Assembly: GCA_021202465.1 (NCBI GenBank)
Contig: JAJQCZ010000024.1
Location: 27,974 to 91,973, forward strand
DNA from: Lachnospiraceae bacterium
GTDB taxonomy: Bacteria; Bacillota; Clostridia; Lachnospirales; Lachnospiraceae
DNA length: 64,000 nucleotides
Direction of reading: 5' to 3'
Below are positions 24,423 to 34,628 of the stretch, in pieces (the stretch's first letter is position 1; each line of letters starts with the position of its first letter). The position numbers and the translations under genes are program-made. The notes beneath the pieces were generated by a model. The model ran no database searches. It saw only the letters and a program-made list of their open reading frames with translations, and was not told the DNA's origin.

Positions 24423-25556
24423 ATGAAGAAGTTTCTTGCCATGATGCTGGCGCTGGCCATGGTCGCTTCCCTGGCGGCCTGCAGCAGCAGTAGCAGCAGC
24501 TCCAGCGACACCACCGCCGCGGAGACAGAAGCAGCCACCACCGCCGCAGAGGACGGTTCCGAAGAGGCCACCGAGGCCGCTGATGAGACCGAAGCCGCTG
24601 ATTCGACGGCCAGTGACGGCGAACTGATTACCGTTGGTTTCGCCCAGGTGGGACACGAGTCCGACTGGCGTACCGCTTCCACGCAGTCCTGTCAGGACGT
24701 GTTCTGCGAAGAGAACGGCTATGAGCTGGTCTTCGTAGACTGCGATCAGGACTCCGCCGCACAGCTGGATGCAGTCCGTAACTTCATCGAGCAGGATGTG
24801 GACTACATCATCATCGACCCCATCGTTTCCACCGGCTGGGACACCGTCCTGACTGAGTGCGAAGAGGCCGGCATCCCGGTTATCGTCATCGACCGTACCA
24901 TCGATGATTCCGATAACTACACGGCCTGGGTCGGCTCCGACTTCACCGCTGAAGGTTATGCCGCGGGCGAGTGGCTGAATGCCTACGCCGAGGCCAAGGG
25001 TATTGAGATCTCCGGCATCCTCGTGATCGAGGGCACCACCGGTTCCTCCACACAGCTCGGCCGTACCGAGGGCTTTGAGGAGATCGCTGAGAACTATGGC
25101 TGGACCATCCTTGATTCTCAGGACGGCGACTTCACCGAGGCCGGCGGACAGGAAGTCATGGAATCCTACTGCCAGAGCTACTCCGGACAGTTCAACGTAG
25201 TTGTCTGCCAGAACGATAACGAGGCCTTCGGCGCCATGACCGCTATGGATGCGGCCGGTATCTCCTACGGCGTGGACGGCGACGTGATCCTGATCTCCTT
25301 CGACGCCTGCACCGCGGGTCTTGAGTATGTCCAGGCCGGTTCCATCAATGCCGACTTCGAGTGCAACCCTCTGGCGGCTCCGTTCGTGGCTGAGATCATC
25401 GAGGCTCTGGAAGCCGGTGAAGAGGTCGAGTCCACTGTGTACATGACCGAGCACTGGTATGTGGCTGAGGAGGATGTCCTGACCACCATCACCGTGAACG
25501 GCGAGGAGCAGGAACTGACGTATGTAACTGACGAGATCATTGAGGAGCAGTACTAA
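24423..25556 (+). CDS. Sugar ABC transporter substrate-binding lipoprotein (YtfQ-like)
   Basis: A 377-aa lipoprotein (signal peptide with LAAC, then a Ser/Thr/Glu linker) of the ribose/galactofuranose-binding family. It begins ITVGFAQVGHESDWR, has the DPIVSTGWD and VIVIDRTIDD segments, and an NDNEAFGAMTAMDAAG hinge region. By context it delivers arabinose, probably in furanose form, to the importer encoded downstream. Codon use is strongly biased, suggesting high expression. No clear ribosome binding site precedes the ATG. A GC-rich hairpin follows the gene, which would favour excess binding protein over the membrane parts. Confidence 0.88.
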   Translation: MKKFLAMMLALAMVASLAACSSSSSSSSDTTAAETEAATTAAEDGSEEATEAADETEAADSTASDGELITVGFAQVGHESDWRTASTQSCQDVFCEENGYELVFVDCDQDSAAQLDAVRNFIEQDVDYIIIDPIVSTGWDTVLTECEEAGIPVIVIDRTIDDSDNYTAWVGSDFTAEGYAAGEWLNAYAEAKGIEISGILVIEGTTGSSTQLGRTEGFEEIAENYGWTILDSQDGDFTEAGGQEVMESYCQSYSGQFNVVVCQNDNEAFGAMTAMDAAGISYGVDGDVILISFDACTAGLEYVQAGSINADFECNPLAAPFVAEIIEALEAGEEVESTVYMTEHWYVAEEDVLTTITVNGEEQELTYVTDEIIEEQY

Positions 25557-25630
25557 AAAGAACTGAATACATACTGACGGCGTCTGCCGTACGGTATCGA
25601 ACGACAAACTGATCTTGTACAGAAAGCTCA

Positions 25631-25665
25631 GGGCGGCCCCAGGCTCTACCGGGGCCGCCCCTTTT
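25631..25665 (+). terminator. Intercistronic hairpin (partial terminator) after the binding protein
   Basis: GGGCGGCCCC pairs with GGGGCCGCCC around a 10-base loop, then CTTTTA. It lies 75 bases after the binding-protein stop and before the ATPase gene, an arrangement often used to reduce downstream expression. Confidence 0.8.
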
Positions 25666-25781
25666 ATGCGCAGGGGTGCGTAATGAGTTTTACGGCTTAC
25701 GCCATACGCGGCCGGCGCAGGCGAGCAGGAGGCGAAGAACGCCCTGCTCAAACGATTTTGAGGAGAGAAGGGACGGATAGC

Positions 25782-27302
25782 ATGGAACATGATATTGTAG
25801 TGACAATGCGCGGTATTACCATGGAGTTCCCCGGAGTCAAGGCATTGGACAGTGTGGATTTCACGCTTCGCAAGGGCGAGATCCACGCGCTGATGGGGGA
25901 GAACGGCGCGGGTAAGTCTACACTGATCAAGTGTCTGACCGGCATCAACGATTTCCAGGCCGGTGAGATCCACATTGACGGTGTGGAAGGCCCGGTGAAG
26001 AATCATTCGACCATGGATGCGCAGCGGGTGGGTATCTCCACCGTGTATCAGGAGGTCAATCTCTGCCCTAACCTGAGTGTGGCGGAGAACCTTTTCATCG
26101 GACGTGAGCCGACCACGAAGTTCGGCACGATCGACCGGAAGGCCATGGTGCGCCAGGCTGCGAAGCTGGCGGAGGAACTGGACATCCAGGTGGATGTCAC
26201 GCAGAACCTGGAAAATTATTCCCTGGCGATTCAGCAGATGATCGCAATTGCCCGGGCCGTAGATATGGACTGTAAGGTCCTGATCCTGGATGAGCCGACC
26301 TCTTCGCTGGATGACACCGAGGTGGAGAAGCTCTTTACCCTGATGCGCCGTCTGCGGGATCAGGGTGTGGGAATTGTCTTCGTAACGCATTTCCTGGAGC
26401 AGGTCTATGCGGTCTGCGACCGGATCACGGTGCTGCGCAACGGCGCCCTGGTGGGTGAATATCCCATCGAAGACCTGCCCCGCGTCAAGCTGGTGGCGGC
26501 GATGATGGGCAAGGATTTTGATGATCTGGCGGCGATCAAGCCGGAGGGAAGTAAGGATTACAGCGGAGAGCCTCTGGAGATTGACGCTAAGGGGCTGAGC
26601 CACAAGGGAACCATCAAACCCTTTGATATGGAGATACATAAAGGCGAAGTGGTCGGCCTCACCGGGCTGCTGGGCTCCGGCCGCAGTGAACTGGCCCGGA
26701 CGATCTACGGCGCGGACCGCGCACAGAGCGGGACGCTGAAGGTGGCCGGCGAGGAAGCGAAGATCAAACAGCCCATTGATGCCATGAATAAGGGCATGGG
26801 GCTGCTGCCCGACGACCGCAAGGAGGAAGGCATCATCGGCGACCTGTCTGTGCGGGAGAATATCATCCTGGCTCTTCAGGCCAAGCAGGGGATGATGCGT
26901 CCGCTGTCCCCGGCGAAGCAGGAGGAGCTCGCGGACCGGTATATTGATCTGCTGCAGATCAAGACGGCGAGCAAGGAGACGCTCATCCGCCAGCTGTCCG
27001 GCGGAAATCAGCAGAAGGTCATTCTGGCCCGCTGGCTGGCGACGGATCCGGACTTCCTGATCCTCGACGAACCGACCCGGGGCATCGATATCGGAACCAA
27101 GACGGAGATTCAGAAACTGATTATTCAGCTGTCGGAAGAGGGGAAGAGCGTCATGTTCATTTCCTCCGAGATCGAGGAAATGCTGCGAACCTGCAACCGG
27201 ATGGCAGTGCTGCGTGACGGGGAAAAAGTAGGTGAGCTGGACGGCGAGCTGACCCAGGAACGGGTCATGGCTGCCATTGCAGGAGGTGCGGGCGATGAAT
27301 GA
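25782..27302 (+). CDS. Sugar ABC transporter ATP-binding protein (YtfR/MglA-like)
   Basis: A 506-aa double ATPase. The first half has Walker A GENGAGKST (about residue 40) and Walker B VLILDEPTSSLD. The second half has a degenerate Walker A (GLLGSGRSELA), signature LSGGNQQKV and Walker B DFLILDEPTRGID. This duplicated layout with one weak site is typical of the CUT2 sugar importers (RbsA, MglA, YtfR). The start at 25782 follows a GAGAAGGGACGG stretch; the longer frame from 25683 would add a basic, unsupported segment. Its stop overlaps the next permease start. Confidence 0.92.
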   Translation: MEHDIVVTMRGITMEFPGVKALDSVDFTLRKGEIHALMGENGAGKSTLIKCLTGINDFQAGEIHIDGVEGPVKNHSTMDAQRVGISTVYQEVNLCPNLSVAENLFIGREPTTKFGTIDRKAMVRQAAKLAEELDIQVDVTQNLENYSLAIQQMIAIARAVDMDCKVLILDEPTSSLDDTEVEKLFTLMRRLRDQGVGIVFVTHFLEQVYAVCDRITVLRNGALVGEYPIEDLPRVKLVAAMMGKDFDDLAAIKPEGSKDYSGEPLEIDAKGLSHKGTIKPFDMEIHKGEVVGLTGLLGSGRSELARTIYGADRAQSGTLKVAGEEAKIKQPIDAMNKGMGLLPDDRKEEGIIGDLSVRENIILALQAKQGMMRPLSPAKQEELADRYIDLLQIKTASKETLIRQLSGGNQQKVILARWLATDPDFLILDEPTRGIDIGTKTEIQKLIIQLSEEGKSVMFISSEIEEMLRTCNRMAVLRDGEKVGELDGELTQERVMAAIAGGAGDE

Positions 27303-28371
27303 TAAACTGAGAAAACTGACCGGCAAGGCGCTGTTCCTGCCGATATTCTGTATGATTCTGGTGCTCTGCATCAACGTAGTCTACGACATCGCGCAGGGCA
27401 ACCGCTTCTATGATTTCTTTGTGATTTCTATCCAGAACGGGGTGCTGTACGGCCGTCTGATCACGGTGCTGAACCGCGGCAGTGAGGTGGCGATCCTGGC
27501 CATCGGCATGACGCTGGTCGTCTCGGCCTCCGCCGGTACCGATATCTCGGTCGGTTCCGTCATGAGCCTGCGTGCCTCCCTGTGCTGTATGCTGATCGCC
27601 GGTTTCGGTGTGACCAGCGTGGCTTCTTCGGCGGATTTTGCCTGCCCCATGCTTCTGGGTATCCTGGCCGGTATCCTCATGGGCGGTGTCTGCGGCGCCT
27701 TTAACGGGACGCTGGTGGCGTACCTGAATATTCAGCCCATGGTGGCGACGCTGATTCTTTATACGGCGGCGCGCTCCATCGGTCTGCTGCTCTGCAACGA
27801 CATGATCGTTTATATCCGTACAGACGCGTACGGCCTGCTGGGCTCCGGCAGCATCGGTGTGGTTCCCACTCCGATCATTGTAGCTCTGGTCTGCGTGGTG
27901 GTGGCTTCTCTGATACTGAAAAAGACAGCCATGGGCATGTACATCCAGTCCGTGGGTATCAACAAGAAGGCCAGCCGTATCGCCGGTCTGAATTCCAAAC
28001 GGATTATCTTTATGTGTTATGTGATCTGCGGTCTCTTCGCGGGCATCGCGGGCATCATCGCTTCCTCGCGTATTACCAGCGCCGACTCCAACAACATCGG
28101 CCTGAACTACGAGATGGATGCGATCCTGGCGGTGGCGCTGGGCGGCAACAGCCTGGCCGGAGGTAAGTTCAACCTGGTGGGCTCCATCATCGGCGCCTAT
28201 ACCATCCAGGCGATCACGACGACCATGTATGCCATGGGTGTTTCCACCTCTCAGGCGCCGGTCTTTAAGGCGATCGTCATCATCATCATCGTGGCCATCC
28301 AGTCTCCCGTTGTCAAGGCCTGGTTCAGCAAACGCGCGAGCCACAAGGAAAAGGAGGCCGTGAAAGCATGA
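27295..28371 (+). CDS. Sugar ABC transporter permease (YtfT-like)
   Basis: A 358-aa CUT2 permease with about 8-10 transmembrane spans and the conserved GTDISVGSVMSL and GGNSLAGGKFN motifs. It overlaps the ATPase stop by 8 bases and the second permease start by 4 bases, so translation is coupled. Ribosome binding site AGGAGGTG. It is paired with a second, different permease, as in the YtfT/YjfF heterodimer for galactofuranose. Confidence 0.9.
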   Translation: MNDKLRKLTGKALFLPIFCMILVLCINVVYDIAQGNRFYDFFVISIQNGVLYGRLITVLNRGSEVAILAIGMTLVVSASAGTDISVGSVMSLRASLCCMLIAGFGVTSVASSADFACPMLLGILAGILMGGVCGAFNGTLVAYLNIQPMVATLILYTAARSIGLLLCNDMIVYIRTDAYGLLGSGSIGVVPTPIIVALVCVVVASLILKKTAMGMYIQSVGINKKASRIAGLNSKRIIFMCYVICGLFAGIAGIIASSRITSADSNNIGLNYEMDAILAVALGGNSLAGGKFNLVGSIIGAYTIQAITTTMYAMGVSTSQAPVFKAIVIIIIVAIQSPVVKAWFSKRASHKEKEAVKA

Positions 28372-29405
28372 AGACCAAAGAGAAAAAGAAAATCAACAGC
28401 AATACGCTGCTGCTCCTGATCACCATCCTTCTTTTCATTGTATTGTATGCGGCGGGATGTATGGCGTATTCGAGCAAGGGCTTCACGCATGTGCAGACCT
28501 TCCTGAATATTCTGATTAATAATGCCGGTCTGATCTGCGTGACCTGCGGTCTGACCTGCGTGATGCTCACCGGCGGCATCGATATCTCCGTCGGTTCCCT
28601 GGTCGCCATGGACTGTATGCTTCTGTCCGTGGGCATGAGCAAATGGGGCATGAACGCCATCGTGATGTGCATTCTGGTTCTGGTGATCGGCGTGGTATTC
28701 GGCATGGTGCAGGGTTATCTGATCGGTTATCTGGAGATTCAGCCCTTCATCATCACCATGGCCGGGATGTTATTTGCCCGCGGCATGACGGCGGTGATCT
28801 GCACCGAGCAGGTCTCCATCACGGAAGCGGACAGCACCCTGTTCTATAAATGGGCGAACATCAAGATCAAGCTGCCGGCCGCTCTGGGCTATACCAACAG
28901 CAAGGGTGTTCTGCAGGTTCCCTATATCCGGGTCGGCGTAGTGATCGCTCTGCTGGTTCTGATCGTGATCTTCCTGATGCTGCGTTATACGAAATTCGGC
29001 CGCAGCCTCTATGCGGTGGGCGGCAGTGCTCAGTCCGCGGCCATGATGGGCCTGGATGTGAAGAAGACGAAGATGAAAGCGCATGTGCTCTCCTCCTTCC
29101 TGTGCTCGATCGGCGGCATCTGCTACTGCCTGAATACGATGTCCGGCAGTGTGCAGCAGGCGACCGGCATGGAGATGGATGCCATCGCTTCCTCGGTCAT
29201 CGGCGGTACGCTTCTGACCGGCGGCGTGGGCAATGTCATCGGTTCCTTCTTCGGCGTTCTGATCAACGGAACCATTTCTTCGATCGTGAAGACCAACGGG
29301 AAGCTGGCCAGCTCCTGGCCCAACATCCTGACAGCGGCTCTGCTGTGCTTCTTCATCGTTCTGCAGAGTGTATTCGCCCTGCTGAAGGATCGGAATAAAA
29401 AGTAA
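28368..29405 (+). CDS. Sugar ABC transporter permease (YjfF-like)
   Basis: A 345-aa CUT2 permease, second half of the importer channel. Conserved GGIDISVGSLVAMD near the N-terminal third and a GGTLLTGGVGN motif near the C-terminus. Starts in an ATGA overlap with the previous gene. Followed after 12 bases by the kinase gene. Confidence 0.9.
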   Translation: MKTKEKKKINSNTLLLLITILLFIVLYAAGCMAYSSKGFTHVQTFLNILINNAGLICVTCGLTCVMLTGGIDISVGSLVAMDCMLLSVGMSKWGMNAIVMCILVLVIGVVFGMVQGYLIGYLEIQPFIITMAGMLFARGMTAVICTEQVSITEADSTLFYKWANIKIKLPAALGYTNSKGVLQVPYIRVGVVIALLVLIVIFLMLRYTKFGRSLYAVGGSAQSAAMMGLDVKKTKMKAHVLSSFLCSIGGICYCLNTMSGSVQQATGMEMDAIASSVIGGTLLTGGVGNVIGSFFGVLINGTISSIVKTNGKLASSWPNILTAALLCFFIVLQSVFALLKDRNKK

Positions 29406-29417
29406 GAGGTGTTTGAA

Positions 29418-31010
29418 ATGAGGCAAGAAGAGAGTACGGCGCTTCAGGAGGGGCAGGCCTGCCTGGGTATCGAACTGGGTTCGACACGGATCAAGGCGGT
29501 GCTGATCGGTCCGGATCACCGTCCGCTGGCGTCCGGCGATTACGGCTGGGAGAATCGCTATGAGAACGGTGTGTGGACCTATCCTCTGGAGGAGGTTTGG
29601 ACCGGCCTGCAGGCGGCCTATGCCGCGCTGCGCGAACAGGTGCAGGAGAAATATGGCGTCACGCTGCGGCGTGTGAAGGCCATGGGCTTTTCCGCCATGA
29701 TGCACGGCTATCTGCCCTTCGACAGAGAAGGACGTCTGCTGACACCCTTCCGCACCTGGAGAAATACGATCACCGGCCCGGCGGCGGAGGAGCTCAGTGA
29801 ACTGTTTTCCTTCAATATCCCCCAGCGCTGGTCCATCGCCCATCTGTATCAGGCCATGCTCAATGAGGAAGAGCATGTGAAGGAGATCGACTTCCTGACC
29901 ACGCTGGCCGGTTATGTCCACTGGATGCTGACCGGAGAGAAGGTGCTGGGGGTGGGGGAGGCCAGCGGCATGTTCCCCATCGACAGCGAGACCGGAGATT
30001 ACAATGCGGTCATGATGGCGCAGTTCGATGAGCGGACTGCTTCGCGGAACTATCCCTGGAAGCTGCGGGATATCCTGCCCCGGGTCCTTCCGGCAGGGGC
30101 GCCGGCCGGTGTCCTCACGGAGGCGGGCGCGCGGCTGCTCGATCCTTCCGGCACGCTTTCCGCCGGGATTCCCGTCTGCCCGCCGGAGGGCGATGCAGGC
30201 ACCGGTATGGCGGCGACCAATTCTGTGGCTGTCCGCACCGGCAATGTGTCTGCCGGCACCAGCGTATTTTCCATGGTGGTGCTGGAGAAGCTGCCTGCCC
30301 GGGTCCATCCGGAGATCGATCTGGTGACCACACCCACCGGAAAACCGGTGGCCATGGTTCACTGCAACAACTGTACCAATGAGATCAATGCCTGGGCTTC
30401 GGTGCTGAAGGGGTTCCTTACCTCTCTGGGGCAGAAACCCGATATGAATCAGATTTATACGTCCATCTTCACCACCGCCCTGGAGGGAGAGGCGGATGCG
30501 GGAGGTCTGCTGCTGTACAATTACCTGTCCGGCGAGCCGGTCACCGGCTTTGCCGAAGGACGGCCGCTGCTGGTGCGCGCCCCTGAGGGACGGCTGACCT
30601 ACCCGAATCTGATGCGTGCTCAGCTCTACGCGGCGCTGGCGACACTGAAGATCTGCAACGACATTCTGGCGGAGGAGCAGGTGCGCATTGACCGGATGTT
30701 CGGCCACGGCGGCTTCTTCAAGACCCCTGTGGCAGGGCAGCGGATTCTGGCGGCGGCCCTGCGCGCGCCGGTCTCCGTCATGGAGACGGCCGGAGAGGGC
30801 GGCCCCTGGGGCATGGCGCTGCTCGCTGCCTACATGGTGAACTGCGCGGAGGGCGAGAGCCTGGAGGACTATCTGGAAAATAAAGTATTTGCCGGTGCGC
30901 GCTGTGAGACAGTGCAGCCGGAAGCGGAGGATGTGGAGGGATTTGATGCCTTCCTGACCCGTTACCGGAAGGGGCTGGCCGTAGAGCAGGCCGCAGTGGA
31001 AAACATATAA
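29418..31010 (+). CDS. araB: FGGY-family carbohydrate kinase, probable L-ribulokinase
   Basis: A 530-aa FGGY kinase. The N-terminal domain opens with [15 protein letters not shown] (phosphate-1 loop), and the C-terminal domain has the [20 protein letters not shown] stretch. Position between the importer and araA, with araD following, implies it phosphorylates L-ribulose to L-ribulose 5-phosphate. Sequence alone does not exclude another pentulose, because Clostridial ribulokinases of this type differ from Escherichia coli AraB. Start: ATG at 29418 with AAGAGGTG before it, preferred over GTG at 29409. Confidence 0.82.
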   Translation: MRQEESTALQEGQACLGIELGSTRIKAVLIGPDHRPLASGDYGWENRYENGVWTYPLEEVWTGLQAAYAALREQVQEKYGVTLRRVKAMGFSAMMHGYLPFDREGRLLTPFRTWRNTITGPAAEELSELFSFNIPQRWSIAHLYQAMLNEEEHVKEIDFLTTLAGYVHWMLTGEKVLGVGEASGMFPIDSETGDYNAVMMAQFDERTASRNYPWKLRDILPRVLPAGAPAGVLTEAGARLLDPSGTLSAGIPVCPPEGDAGTGMAATNSVAVRTGNVSAGTSVFSMVVLEKLPARVHPEIDLVTTPTGKPVAMVHCNNCTNEINAWASVLKGFLTSLGQKPDMNQIYTSIFTTALEGEADAGGLLLYNYLSGEPVTGFAEGRPLLVRAPEGRLTYPNLMRAQLYAALATLKICNDILAEEQVRIDRMFGHGGFFKTPVAGQRILAAALRAPVSVMETAGEGGPWGMALLAAYMVNCAEGESLEDYLENKVFAGARCETVQPEAEDVEGFDAFLTRYRKGLAVEQAAVENI

Positions 31011-31044
31011 GGATTTACAGTGCGAGTTGGAGGGAGAAACAGAG

Positions 31045-32508
31045 ATGAGAGACTATCAGTTTTGGTTTGTGGTGGGCAGTCAGGACCTGTACGGACCGGA
31101 GGTGCTGGGCACGGTAGCGGCCCGCGCCGCCGGGATGGCGGAGGCGATGAGCCGGGATCTGCCCTACCCTCTGGTCTATAAGGTGACGGCGGACTGCAAC
31201 TGGCAGATTGCCGATGTGGTGCGGGAAGCCAACTATGACCCTGACTGTGCCGGGATCGTGACCTGGTGCCATACCTTTTCACCCAGTAAGATGTGGATCA
31301 ACGGTCTGTCGAATCTGCAGAAGCCGTACTGCCATCTGGCAACACAGTACAACGTGGAGATTCCTAACGAGGAGATCGACATGGATTTCATGAACCTGAA
31401 CCAGGCGGCGCACGGCGACCGGGAGCACGGCTTTATCGGCGCCCGCATGCGTATGGCCCGGAAGATCATCGCCGGTCACTGGCAGGATGAGACCGTCCGC
31501 GGGCGTCTGGGCGCCTGGATGAAGGCCGCCGTGGGCGCCGCCTTCTCCCGGGAGCTCTGCGTGATGCGTTTCGGTGACAACATGCGCGAGGTGGCCGTCA
31601 CCGAGGGCGACAAGGTCGAAGTGCAGAAGAAGCTGGGCTGGCAGGTGAATACCTGGCCCGTGGGACAGCTGGTTGAGGAAATGAACGCTGTCACCGAGGC
31701 GGATATCGATGCTCTGATGGAGACCTATGCGGCGCAGTATGATTTCGCGACGGACGACATGGAGACCGTGCGCTATCAGGCGCGGGAAGAGATCGCTATG
31801 AAGCGGATGATGGACCGGGAAGGCTGCCGGGCCTTCAGCAACACGTTCCAGGATCTCTACGGCATGCGTCAGCTGCCCGGCCTGGCCTCCCAGCATCTGA
31901 TGGCGCAGGGCTATGGCTACGGCGGTGAGGGCGACTGGAAGGTAGCCGCCATGACCACGATTCTCAAGGTCATGGGTGAAAACGGAAACGGCGCCTCGGC
32001 CTTCATGGAGGATTACACCTATCATCTGGTGCCCGGCCATCAGTACAGTCTGGGCGCTCATATGCTGGAGGTCTGCCCCAGCGTAGCGGCGGCACGTCCG
32101 CGCATCGAAGTACATCCTCTGGGCATCGGCAACCGGGAGGATCCGGCCCGCCTGGTGTTCGAGGGGAAGGAAGGCGATGGTATTGTGGTCAGCCTCATTG
32201 ATATGGGAGGCCGCCTGCGCCTGATCGTGCAGGATATCCACTGCGTCAAACCAATCATGGAAATGCCGAACCTGCCGGTGGCCCGCGTCATGTGGCAGCC
32301 GGAGCCGGGTCTGACGACCGGCGTCGAGTGCTGGATCACCGCCGGCGGCGCGCACCACACGGTGCTCAGCTATGATGTCACGGCGGAGCAGATGCGCGAC
32401 TGGGCGCGGATCATGGACATTGAGTTTGTTCATATCACGAAGGACACCACGGTGGAGTCTCTGGAGCACGACCTCTTCCTGTCTGATCTGGCCTGGAAGC
32501 TGAAATAG
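31045..32508 (+). CDS. araA: L-arabinose isomerase
   Basis: A 487-aa AraA that converts L-arabinose to L-ribulose. It opens YQFWFVVGSQDLYGPEVL and carries the typical NGLSNLQKPYCHLATQYN, the GEGDWKVAAMTTILKVMG and the DYTYHLVPGHQYSLGAHMLEV stretches with metal-binding Glu and His. Length is normal for the family. The start at 31045 has GGAGGGAG upstream. It lies between the kinase and araD in one operon. Confidence 0.95.
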   Translation: MRDYQFWFVVGSQDLYGPEVLGTVAARAAGMAEAMSRDLPYPLVYKVTADCNWQIADVVREANYDPDCAGIVTWCHTFSPSKMWINGLSNLQKPYCHLATQYNVEIPNEEIDMDFMNLNQAAHGDREHGFIGARMRMARKIIAGHWQDETVRGRLGAWMKAAVGAAFSRELCVMRFGDNMREVAVTEGDKVEVQKKLGWQVNTWPVGQLVEEMNAVTEADIDALMETYAAQYDFATDDMETVRYQAREEIAMKRMMDREGCRAFSNTFQDLYGMRQLPGLASQHLMAQGYGYGGEGDWKVAAMTTILKVMGENGNGASAFMEDYTYHLVPGHQYSLGAHMLEVCPSVAAARPRIEVHPLGIGNREDPARLVFEGKEGDGIVVSLIDMGGRLRLIVQDIHCVKPIMEMPNLPVARVMWQPEPGLTTGVECWITAGGAHHTVLSYDVTAEQMRDWARIMDIEFVHITKDTTVESLEHDLFLSDLAWKLK

Positions 32509-32517
32509 GAGGGCGCC

Positions 32518-33213
32518 ATGTTAGAAGAACTGAAACAGACTGTGCTTGAGGCGAATCTTCTCCTTCCGAAGCATCAGCTCGTTACCTTTACCTGGGGCAA
32601 TGTCTCCGGCATCGACCGGGAGAAGGGCCTGGTGGTCATCAAGCCCTCCGGGGTGGAGTATGACGGGATGACCGCGGACGATATGGTCGTGGTGGACCTC
32701 GATGGAAACCGGGTGGAGGGACGCTATAAGCCTTCCAGTGACACGCCGACCCATGTGGCTCTCTACCGGGCCTTCCCGGGGCTGGGCAGCATCGTGCATA
32801 CGCACAGCCGCTGGGCGACCTCTTTTGCCCAGGCCGGACGGGGTGTGCCCGCCATGGGCACCACGCAGGGGGACTATTTCTACGGAGAGATCCCCTGTAC
32901 GCGGAAGATGACGCCGGAGGAGATCGCCGGAGCCTATGAGGCGGAGACCGGAAATGTGATCATCGAGACCTTCCGGGAGCGGGGCATTGATCCCGATCAG
33001 GTGCCGGCGGTGCTGGTACACAGCCACGGCCCTTTCACCTGGGGAACCGATCCGTTAAACGCCGTGCACAACGCCGTGGTGCTGGAGGAGGTTGCCTTCA
33101 TGGATTTCCATGCCATGATGCTGGAGCCGGGGCTGCCGCCGATGCAGCAGGAGCTGCTTGATAAGCATTACCTGCGCAAGCACGGAGCCAACGCCTATTA
33201 CGGACAGAACTGA
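32518..33213 (+). CDS. araD: L-ribulose-5-phosphate 4-epimerase
   Basis: A 231-aa class II aldolase-fold epimerase that turns L-ribulose 5-phosphate into D-xylulose 5-phosphate, the entry to the pentose phosphate pathway. Motifs: [23 protein letters not shown], the zinc ligands in HTHSRWAT and HSHGPF. Nine bases after araA, ribosome binding site GGAGGG. Last gene of the arabinose operon; no T-rich terminator was seen on the plus strand after it. Confidence 0.95.
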   Translation: MLEELKQTVLEANLLLPKHQLVTFTWGNVSGIDREKGLVVIKPSGVEYDGMTADDMVVVDLDGNRVEGRYKPSSDTPTHVALYRAFPGLGSIVHTHSRWATSFAQAGRGVPAMGTTQGDYFYGEIPCTRKMTPEEIAGAYEAETGNVIIETFRERGIDPDQVPAVLVHSHGPFTWGTDPLNAVHNAVVLEEVAFMDFHAMMLEPGLPPMQQELLDKHYLRKHGANAYYGQN

Positions 33214-33274
33214 CATGACCGGAGAACTGTTGTGTCATATCCTTTTGTCGTCCGTATAGTGACATGAAATAAAG

Positions 33275-33295
33275 AAAAAGCCCCCTGGCGGGGGC
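33275..33295 (-). terminator. cca terminator
   Basis: On the minus strand GCCCCC pairs with GGGGGC, followed by TTTTTCTTTA. It lies directly after the cca stop codon. Confidence 0.85.
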
Positions 33296-33296
33296 G

Positions 33297-34628
33297 TCAG
33301 GAGGGGGAGCCGGTGATATGACGCATCAGCTCCTCCTTCGTATTATATTTGGGGTGAACCAGAACCAGCTCCAGCAGCTGCTCCAGGGTCGCCCCGATCT
33401 CTTTGCCGGGGCGGAAGCCGGCGGCGATAAGATCCTGCCCGGTGACAGCCAGGTCCTTCAGGCTGGTGCAGTCTCCGCGGGCGACGATCTCCGTATACAG
33501 CGCTTCAGCCCGGTCGCAGCGGGGCAGGAGACGTTCCCTCCCGAGGGGGCTCTTGGCGGCGGTATCCGCCCGGCGCAGCGTCAGAAGCCGGGGGAAATTT
33601 TCCGCGCCCACCTTATTCATGGTGCGCCGCAGATCCTCCTCGCTCATACCCAGCCTGTAATCGTGATAGCGGACCAGCAGTGTCACCAGGCGGATGGTCC
33701 GGTTATCAAAACGCAGTTCCTGCAGGAAATGCCGGGCGAAGTCGGCACTGACGGCGGCGTGGCCGTGGAAATGGTCGAGGCCTTTCTCATCGACGGTGTG
33801 CGTGGACAGCTTCCCCACGTCGTGGAGCAGAGCGGCCCAGCGCAGCGCCGGGTCGGCAGGGACTCTTTTAAGCGTTTCGATTGTGTGAAGCCCCACATTG
33901 TAGCAGTGGAAGGGGTGATTCTGCGGCGTTTCCATCATCCGGTCGAACTCCGGGAAGAGAATCGCCGTGATCCCCGTCTCATACAGCGTGAGAAAGCGTT
34001 CAGGGTGGGGGGAGAGCAGCAGCTTGTGACACTCCACCTGGATCCGCTCCCGGCTGATGAGAGTCAGGCGGGGGGCAAAGGTGCGGATGGCGGCCAGGGT
34101 CTCCTCTTCAATGGAAAAATCCAGCTGCGCCGAAAAACGAACGGCGCGGAGGATACGCAGCGCGTCCTCCTGAAAACGCTCCCGGGGGTCTCCCACGGCC
34201 CGGATGACGCCGTGCGTGAGATCTGCGAGACCGCCGTGGAGATCGACGATCCCTTCCTCCGGGTGGTAAGCCATAGCGTTGATCGTGAAATCCCGGCGTT
34301 TCAGGTCCTCCGCCAGAGAGCGGGTGAAGGAGACCTGCTTCGGATGGCGCCCATCCTCGTAGACCCCGTCGACCCGGTAGGTGGTGACCTCATAGCCGTT
34401 TCCTCCCATCAGGACGGTCACGGTGCCGTGCTGAATGCCCGTATCTACCGTGCGGCGGAACAGAGCCTTGACCTCCTGAGGGGACGCGGAGGTCGTGATG
34501 TCCCAGTCCCCCGGCGTGCGGGAGAGCAGGGCATCGCGGACGCAGCCGCCCACGATATAGGCCTCGAATCCGGCTTCGCGGAGAATCCGGAGAATGTTGT
34601 GTACCTGAGGGGGGAGTTCGATGTGCAT
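33297..34628 (-). CDS. cca: CCA tRNA nucleotidyltransferase (HD-domain type)
   Basis: A 443-aa class II nucleotidyltransferase that adds or repairs the 3' CCA end of tRNAs, or a related poly(A) polymerase. N-terminal motif GGCVRDALLSRTPGDWDI holds the catalytic Asp pair; RRDFTINAMAY and ERFQEDALRILRAVRFSAQL are the family signatures for template-like base selection. A C-terminal HD phosphohydrolase domain (AALLHDVGK) follows. The start at 34628 has AGGAGGCGC upstream. Single-gene unit with its own terminator. Confidence 0.93.
   Translation of the reverse strand: MHIELPPQVHNILRILREAGFEAYIVGGCVRDALLSRTPGDWDITTSASPQEVKALFRRTVDTGIQHGTVTVLMGGNGYEVTTYRVDGVYEDGRHPKQVSFTRSLAEDLKRRDFTINAMAYHPEEGIVDLHGGLADLTHGVIRAVGDPRERFQEDALRILRAVRFSAQLDFSIEEETLAAIRTFAPRLTLISRERIQVECHKLLLSPHPERFLTLYETGITAILFPEFDRMMETPQNHPFHCYNVGLHTIETLKRVPADPALRWAALLHDVGKLSTHTVDEKGLDHFHGHAAVSADFARHFLQELRFDNRTIRLVTLLVRYHDYRLGMSEEDLRRTMNKVGAENFPRLLTLRRADTAAKSPLGRERLLPRCDRAEALYTEIVARGDCTSLKDLAVTGQDLIAAGFRPGKEIGATLEQLLELVLVHPKYNTKEELMRHITGSPS

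Noticed and set aside
33230..33242. GTGTCATAT as a further copy of the 36 kb terminal repeat
   Set aside because: The 9-base word also occurs near 42674. No second arm or internal hairpins were found nearby, so chance or a promoter-like word is enough to explain it.
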